From assembly GCA_009746045.1 (NCBI GenBank), contig RPFO01001455.1:1-31698 (forward strand): a stretch of 31,698 nt of DNA. Direction: 5' to 3'. Positions within the stretch are counted from its first letter, which is position 1. Each line of letters starts with the position of its first letter. A program made the position numbers and the translations under genes. A model generated the notes under the pieces. That model had not been told where the DNA came from. It did not search any database and was given only the letters and a program-made list of their open reading frames with translations. The stretch comes from Mesostigma viride. Lineage: Eukaryota > Streptophyta > Mesostigmatophyceae > Mesostigmatales > Mesostigmataceae. This document shows, piece after piece, positions 27,354 to 31,698 of this stretch.

Positions 27354-28679
27354 ATGGGAAACCTCGAGAGCACGCTCCGTGCGTTTGAAAAGTTGACCAA
27401 CGGCGAGAAAAGGGATTTGTTTCAGCGCCTTTTGTTGGGCAGTGTCCCACTCACGGACGATGCTATCAAAATTTACCGCCAAAACCGCCACGAAATCATC
27501 CACGTCCGCAAGGATATGGGTGCAGCAAAGGCGAATTTTCGAAGGCTCTCCAAACAAATCCACCCTGATAAATGGAAGCACAAGCGGTCCACGGAAGTTT
27601 TCCAGGTCATGAGCGGGTGTTTTGAGCTGATCGAGGAACACAAGCTCACATTTTTCACGTACCTCGAGACCCCTATGAAATCCCATGATCGCCCAGACCC
27701 CTGGGAAAGGATGTGGAGTAAGACGCTGGAGGTGTGCATGGACGTGCATGATCACAACGAGTTGGACGCGGAGGACTTGGCCGAATTCATCATCTCCGAG
27801 GGCTGCAGGTTGGCCTGTGAGGATTCGGTACAGAACTTCCAAGTGGACATGTGGAAGGGGGTAGAGGGCTACTTCAACGCCCTAAACCCCTCCGACGCCC
27901 GCCGCGCGGTCAACATCGTTTCCATGTTGAGGGCGAAGGTCAGCCGCCGCGCGAAAGTCCCGTCTTATTACGATCTGGTGCGCGACGACATCAAGCAGAT
28001 GCGCGCGTCCTGCATGTACAACAGGAGAGTGGAGAAGAACCCCGACTACACCAGGCAGGAGTTCTACAAGGAGTATCCGGACGTGTGCCCGCCGTGGTGG
28101 CCGCGCGGGGCGTGCAATAACGGGTTCAAGAAGGCGGCGCCGGCCGCACTCTTCGCAAAGCCCATGCCTCCCTGCGCAAATGTGCAGAGCTTCAAGCCGC
28201 GGTCCTTTGCGGAGTGGATGGAAGGCAGGAAGCGCGTGGAACGCGAGCACGGCAACCACACGAGGAAGAAGAGGGGCGGTGCGGCATCGACGAACAGGAC
28301 GAGCGCCCCCAAGCGCAAGGCGCCTCGCACGACGGGGCGGTGCGTGTTCGTGGATGACGAGGCGGAGGACGAGGACGAGGACGAGGAGGAGGTGGAGGAG
28401 GAAGACGAGATAGAGGAGTCAGACGACGGGTTCATTAACGACGAGGAGGAGGAGGAGGAGGAGGGGGGCATCGCGATGGCGGATGACGTCGCGGCGACTC
28501 AAAAAAAACGCAGGGCCGCGGGGGTGCATTCAGACACCGCGTGCTCGTCCGCCGCCAAGAACTGCTCAGGGGCGGGGCGGGGGTGCTCGTCCAGCACCAA
28601 GAGCGGTGCACCCCTGCGAAAGTGCGACATTCGTAATTTCTTTGTGCGGCGCGCGTCTACCGCGTCCCCAAGAACCTGA
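27354..28679 (+). CDS. J-domain protein with acidic tail
   Basis: A 441-residue protein. Residues about 55-97 match a J domain core: a helix with NFRRLSKQI, the HPD tripeptide at 70-72, and a second helix (STEVFQVMSGCFELIEE). J domains stimulate Hsp70 ATPase, so this may recruit a host chaperone. The N-terminus MGNLES fits an N-myristoylation site (Gly2, Ser6). The middle is helical; residues about 290-330 are basic, 338-380 are almost all Asp/Glu, and KCDIRNFF at 423-430 resembles a PCNA-binding PIP box with Lys in place of Gln. Myristoylation and PCNA binding would place the protein at different sites, so at most one may be real. The ATG at 27354 follows GGCACTCAGCC. It overlaps the next gene tail to tail by 23 bases. 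Confidence 0.7.
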   Translation: MGNLESTLRAFEKLTNGEKRDLFQRLLLGSVPLTDDAIKIYRQNRHEIIHVRKDMGAAKANFRRLSKQIHPDKWKHKRSTEVFQVMSGCFELIEEHKLTFFTYLETPMKSHDRPDPWERMWSKTLEVCMDVHDHNELDAEDLAEFIISEGCRLACEDSVQNFQVDMWKGVEGYFNALNPSDARRAVNIVSMLRAKVSRRAKVPSYYDLVRDDIKQMRASCMYNRRVEKNPDYTRQEFYKEYPDVCPPWWPRGACNNGFKKAAPAALFAKPMPPCANVQSFKPRSFAEWMEGRKRVEREHGNHTRKKRGGAASTNRTSAPKRKAPRTTGRCVFVDDEAEDEDEDEEEVEEEDEIEESDDGFINDEEEEEEEGGIAMADDVAATQKKRRAAGVHSDTACSSAAKNCSGAGRGCSSSTKSGAPLRKCDIRNFFVRRASTASPRT

Positions 28680-28845
28680 AAAACCTCTTGCCCTTGTACA
28701 GATACCCGCCTACCAGTGCGGCTATGATGATGAAGAACACTACAAGGAATGCCTTTCTCTCCGCTGGCGTCATTGGCTGCGAAGGGGCGGTGCTGATATA
28801 CCCAGTCTGTCTATTGGAGCTTCCTAAGTTAATGTTGACCTTCAT
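28657..28845 (-). CDS. small single-pass membrane protein
   Basis: A 62-residue protein: a polar N-terminus (MKVNINLGSSNRQTG), one hydrophobic segment at residues 33-49 (FLVVFFIIIAALVGGYL), and a basic end (YKGKRFFRFLGTR). With the basic end likely cytosolic, the N-terminus would face the lumen or outside. ATATAAAACTC lies just before the ATG, a possible TATA-type element. Small membrane proteins of this kind are common in large DNA virus inner membranes, but no family is recognised. Confidence 0.6.
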   Translation of the reverse strand: MKVNINLGSSNRQTGYISTAPSQPMTPAERKAFLVVFFIIIAALVGGYLYKGKRFFRFLGTR

Positions 28846-28880
28846 GAGTTTTATATGATGTTAATGTAAATAAAGACAAT

Positions 28881-28886
28881 TTTATT
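28881..28886 (-). terminator. AATAAA after the 28919 gene
   Basis: On the - strand AATAAA lies 33 bases beyond the stop at 28919. Confidence 0.4.
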
Positions 28887-28918
28887 CGATCATGTTTTAA
28901 TTACACGAGCAATCGGAC

Positions 28919-29605
28919 TCAGTCCGACCCCATATCCTGGGCCTGGTCAACGGGCTCCCTATCAATGAACGAGTAGCCGTGTGGGATGCGGTTGTTAGGG
29001 AAGAACTGCACCATCTTCACGATGGGGCTGCATCCAAACTGCTTGTCCATGAACCACAGCCTCGGCACCTCGAGGATGACCTGCACTTCCATTCCCTTTT
29101 CCAAATCCTCCATTGTCGCCGGCTGCTTGGTGTCATCAAAAAACTGGCAGTCGGGCTTCCCGTTTCGGAACGGAATGGAGCACTTGAGAGTGGGGGGGTA
29201 TTGCTCCTTCTTGGAGGGCTTGACCGCGGACGTGTAGAGCTCGTTCACCACGTCGAAGCTGATCTTCTTGTTGAACCAAATGGTGCTTTTCTCAAAGGAC
29301 GTGTTTTTGTTTCGCTCGTCGAACGCGGTCCACCGTTCGTAGAACTTGCCGATATCCTCTTCCTTGCTGAGGTAGTCATCGAAGCTCAGGTCCAGACTGT
29401 ACTTTTGCGCCTGCGCCTTTCCCTCAAAACAGCTCACGCCGAATGGGACTCTCATCTTCGGCGTCTGGATGCGGATGGGGATTTCCTTCCCGTCCTTGTC
29501 ATAGTTCAGGTACACCGACAGCCCGCCAGTGGTGGACCTCTTGGGGTCGCGGTATATAACCTTCTCTGGGTCAAAGTCCTCAAAGAGGACGATCGTGGAC
29601 GCCAT
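28919..29605 (-). CDS. large-DNA-virus conserved protein, possible ssDNA-binding (DUF5871-like)
   Basis: A 228-residue protein. The stretch PIRIQTPKMRVPFGVSCF at about residues 47-64, followed by YSLDLSFDDYL, resembles a family from large DNA viruses that I recall as DUF5871 and sometimes described as ssDNA-binding; I have not searched. The rest alternates beta-like strands with acidic helices (FYERWTAFDERNKN) and ends with an acidic DQAQDMGSD tail, which in single-stranded-DNA-binding proteins often recruits partners. If correct, it would coat replication intermediates. The start at 29605 is the only good ATG. An HNH gene lies 95 bases upstream in the same direction. Confidence 0.55.
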   Translation of the reverse strand: MASTIVLFEDFDPEKVIYRDPKRSTTGGLSVYLNYDKDGKEIPIRIQTPKMRVPFGVSCFEGKAQAQKYSLDLSFDDYLSKEEDIGKFYERWTAFDERNKNTSFEKSTIWFNKKISFDVVNELYTSAVKPSKKEQYPPTLKCSIPFRNGKPDCQFFDDTKQPATMEDLEKGMEVQVILEVPRLWFMDKQFGCSPIVKMVQFFPNNRIPHGYSFIDREPVDQAQDMGSD

Positions 29606-29700
29606 GTGGACAACTTGCGGACGCTGAGGACGCTGAGGACGCTTGGGATGAATGGTGGGACAAGGACGAGCGGTGCGAGAACGAGCTCAGATCCAAGGAT

Positions 29701-30309
29701 TCACAGGGGCGGGGGGGTTTTATACCACCTCGTCTGCCCATCTGCCAACGTGGATCTCCTCCCCATCGACGTGGATCCCGCGTCACTAGGAGATCCAATT
29801 GCCACGTCAGTAGCTGGAGATGTGCGATCAACGATGACCTTGCAATCTGCCAGAAACCGTCCCAAGGGTGTACGGCCCTTCATGTCATGCACAAATTGGC
29901 ACACGAGCTGGATGTTGCCTGGGCTGTACTCCGCGTTGGTGTCGATCAGATCCATAGCCGCCGAGAGGGGCGCGCGCCGCCCATCCCACTTGTACTCGTG
30001 CTGCATGTCCATACCGGTGATCGCGCACTTGCCACCCTGCTTTTCCCACACCCCCTGCAGGTCTTTGTCGCTGATGACGACCCTGCGCTGGTCGCGGCTC
30101 TTCGTGTGTCGCCCCACCCTTCCGAGGAGGTGCCTGAAGTACCCGTCACGCGTGTTGCGGTACGTGGTCACTGACTCCCTCCTGCACTCGCGGCACAGCC
30201 CCGCGTACCTCCTGTTGCGGCTGTCGAACATGTACTTTTCCTTGGTCTGCTTGCACACGCCACACACCAGCATATCCATGTGTGCCGCCCCTACACGGTA
30301 CGTGTCCAT
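29701..30309 (-). CDS. HNH endonuclease-like protein with zinc finger
   Basis: A 202-residue protein. An N-terminal zinc knuckle has CGVC at 16-19 and CREC at 39-42. A helical linker leads to an HNH module: GGKCAITGM at 92-100, then LSAAMDLIDTNAEYSPGNIQ from 115 on, and LVCQFVHDMKG at 135-145. This is the common order for HNH proteins that read 'D-x-I-D...GY..GN.QLVC...K'. The Asn at 132 and His at 141 are candidate active-site residues. The C-terminus is disordered and may be non-catalytic. It is a different HNH type from that at 2288-2971. Met11 (MDMLVCGV) is an alternative start. The upstream gene in the same direction is only 12 bases away, so they may share a message. Confidence 0.7.
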   Translation of the reverse strand: MDTYRVGAAHMDMLVCGVCKQTKEKYMFDSRNRRYAGLCRECRRESVTTYRNTRDGYFRHLLGRVGRHTKSRDQRRVVISDKDLQGVWEKQGGKCAITGMDMQHEYKWDGRRAPLSAAMDLIDTNAEYSPGNIQLVCQFVHDMKGRTPLGRFLADCKVIVDRTSPATDVAIGSPSDAGSTSMGRRSTLADGQTRWYKTPPPL

Positions 30310-30321
30310 ATTTGTTGCCTC

Positions 30322-31548
30322 CTATCCGCACAGCGTGACGGCGCTCACATTGCCCACGCGGGATGTGGGGTTGACAGTGAATAACATCTGCTCGATCTGC
30401 GCGTCGCTTGATGGGGGGGCAGCTGGGTCAGATACGGGCGCCTGGTGGGTCGCGTGCTTAGTGTCTTTCCCTTTATGGTGGAGACGCAAGATGCACGCCG
30501 AGCCCACGGGGTGCGATTTCGGGAACACGGCGCCTTCGTACGCCTTCGGGTCGTCCTTCTTGAACACCTGCATGCAGGCGGATTGCACCTTGTGTTTCGA
30601 TTTGGACGAGGGTTCGTCGTACACCCTCGACCGGTTGCTCTTGAGGAACTGCTGGAGATACGCGGACCTGACCGCGTGCCTGCGCACGACCGCTGCAGTG
30701 CACGCTCCCTGCTGGGTGCCGGAAACACTGCTCTGGCCCACGGCGTGCCCCTTGTTGTTGTAAAACCCGATCGCGGCGTCTCCACCGCTGGACGCCTTCG
30801 CCTCCTCGGTGCTCTCGGCGCCTACCATTCCGCGCAAGGAGGCCTCCAAGGTTCCGTCCATGGCGGCCACGGCGTTCCACACGCGCGCGGGAGTCAACGC
30901 GACTCTCGAAACCAGTGGCAGGTGGTCGAGGATCGTCTGCTCCTTGGTCCGCGTGCACAACATCGTGACCAGCAGGTGCAGGATTTCGACGAGACAAGTG
31001 GCGTCACATGGGTGGGGGTCGGTGACTGCGCTTTTCCCTATCTCTCTCCACGGGATGGTGGAGAATATGTCCTGCGCGCAGTTGAGCTTTATGGCGCTCG
31101 CTCTCTGCTCCGGTGTGAACGAGGAGCCGACCAGGAGGCTAAGGGATTCCCTGGACATGTCCGCCACCGAGTGGAAGGGTTGGTTGACGATATCGGAGGC
31201 GGCGATGGCTAGCCTCGTCTTGGAGTCGGCGTGCCGCGCCAGTTCTGCCATGCACAGGACCCGCGTCACGTTCTCGATCATCTCATCCGATATGAGCGCG
31301 CACAGGTCCGCCTTTGTGGCGGTTTCAAGGGACCTGGCAGGGATGTCGTGCTGTAAAAGGGATGCCAGCTGGACAGCTTGCCCCCTTGTCAGACTGGTCG
31401 ACACGCCCTTGGCGCATTCGGCGCGCTGTTTGCTGAGTGATTCGTGCCCGCACGCGCGTTTATCGTTGCAAAATGATTGCAAGTACGCTCCTACACGCGT
31501 GCAAGGTGGTGCTTCTCTGGCCGCCCTCACAGCGTCCTCTGTGTCCAT
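30322..31548 (-). CDS. unrecognised 408-residue protein
   Basis: The frame is open to the window edge, but the ATG at 31548 (MDTEDAVRAAREAPP) is preceded directly by GTATACCGCG, matching the start motif of other genes, so I place the start there. A longer form from beyond the window cannot be excluded. The protein is mainly helical and Ala/Ser-rich (ASLLQHDIPARSLETATKAD), with a Lys-rich C-terminal part (KSKHKVQSACMQVFKK) and several His/Cys residues without clear zinc spacing. No family is recognised. Confidence 0.6.
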   Translation of the reverse strand: MDTEDAVRAAREAPPCTRVGAYLQSFCNDKRACGHESLSKQRAECAKGVSTSLTRGQAVQLASLLQHDIPARSLETATKADLCALISDEMIENVTRVLCMAELARHADSKTRLAIAASDIVNQPFHSVADMSRESLSLLVGSSFTPEQRASAIKLNCAQDIFSTIPWREIGKSAVTDPHPCDATCLVEILHLLVTMLCTRTKEQTILDHLPLVSRVALTPARVWNAVAAMDGTLEASLRGMVGAESTEEAKASSGGDAAIGFYNNKGHAVGQSSVSGTQQGACTAAVVRRHAVRSAYLQQFLKSNRSRVYDEPSSKSKHKVQSACMQVFKKDDPKAYEGAVFPKSHPVGSACILRLHHKGKDTKHATHQAPVSDPAAPPSSDAQIEQMLFTVNPTSRVGNVSAVTLCG

Positions 31549-31558
31549 CGCGGTATAC
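31549..31558 (-). promoter_or_regulatory. GTATACCGCG start-proximal motif
   Basis: On the - strand GTATACCGCG directly abuts the ATG at 31548, as GTATAACACG does at the SNase-like gene. It decides the start of this gene. Confidence 0.4.
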
Positions 31559-31698
31559 TCTAAGGATCGGTAAATTTTCATGGAGATACTGGTCGTGCCG
31601 TGTGACAGTCTGGACGCGAGCCGCGGTGTTGTCCCGCTGAAGGACATGTCGCGACTGCGCGTGGGAGTGACGGGCACGGAGAGGGCGATCGCCACCGT

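Noticed and set aside
28979-30763. 594-residue + frame
   Set aside because: Lies opposite the ssDNA-binding-like and HNH genes; low-quality His/Leu/Arg-rich translation typical of an antisense frame.

Overview
The window looks like a stretch of large-DNA-virus (Nucleocytoviricota-type) genes in a eukaryotic setting, most simply an endogenous giant virus locus in a chromosome, possibly algal. The virus-like signs are compact genes on both strands, short gaps, tail-to-tail pairs with AATAAA signals, a staphylococcal-nuclease-like protein, two HNH proteins, a 5-cytosine DNA methyltransferase, a J-domain protein and a protein resembling a family found in large DNA viruses. The eukaryotic signs are a SET gene with a GT-AG intron, nested terminal-inverted-repeat (TIR) elements, minisatellites, and a multi-exon PHD-like gene inside one element. 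No capsid, DNA polymerase or packaging ATPase gene is present, so the lineage cannot be named, and a free virus genome carrying transposons is not excluded.

Layout. 1-1434: eroded sequence and the 3' end of an unrecognised + gene. 1537-4590: an AT-rich segment, then SNase-like, HNH, small zinc-binding and spliced SET genes, all on the - strand. 4591-6300: no long gene; 124-bp tandem repeats, dispersed palindromes, one or two candidate exons and a (GT)9 tract. 6410-9400: three unrecognised genes and a repeat-rich gap. 9758-17907: a foldback element whose two 517-bp arms meet with no loop, split by a 7.1-kb element with 32-bp perfect TIRs; that element carries a possible transposase remnant, a 592-bp hairpin array and a PHD-like gene. 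17908-31698: the second virus-like block, with the gene cut by the foldback element, several unrecognised genes, the methyltransferase and a divergent candidate nuclease, a long repeat protein, the J-domain protein, a possible ssDNA-binding protein, an HNH protein and a 408-residue unrecognised protein.

How the parts relate. The divergent methyltransferase and candidate PD-(D/E)XK nuclease could form a restriction-modification pair. The SET protein could act on host or viral chromatin. A motif close to TATAACACG lies just before several start codons and may be a shared promoter or initiator. Three genes each have a C or G run where one extra base would give a more sensible frame, which suggests systematic homopolymer undercalls or early decay. 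All identifications come from reading motifs; no searches were run.
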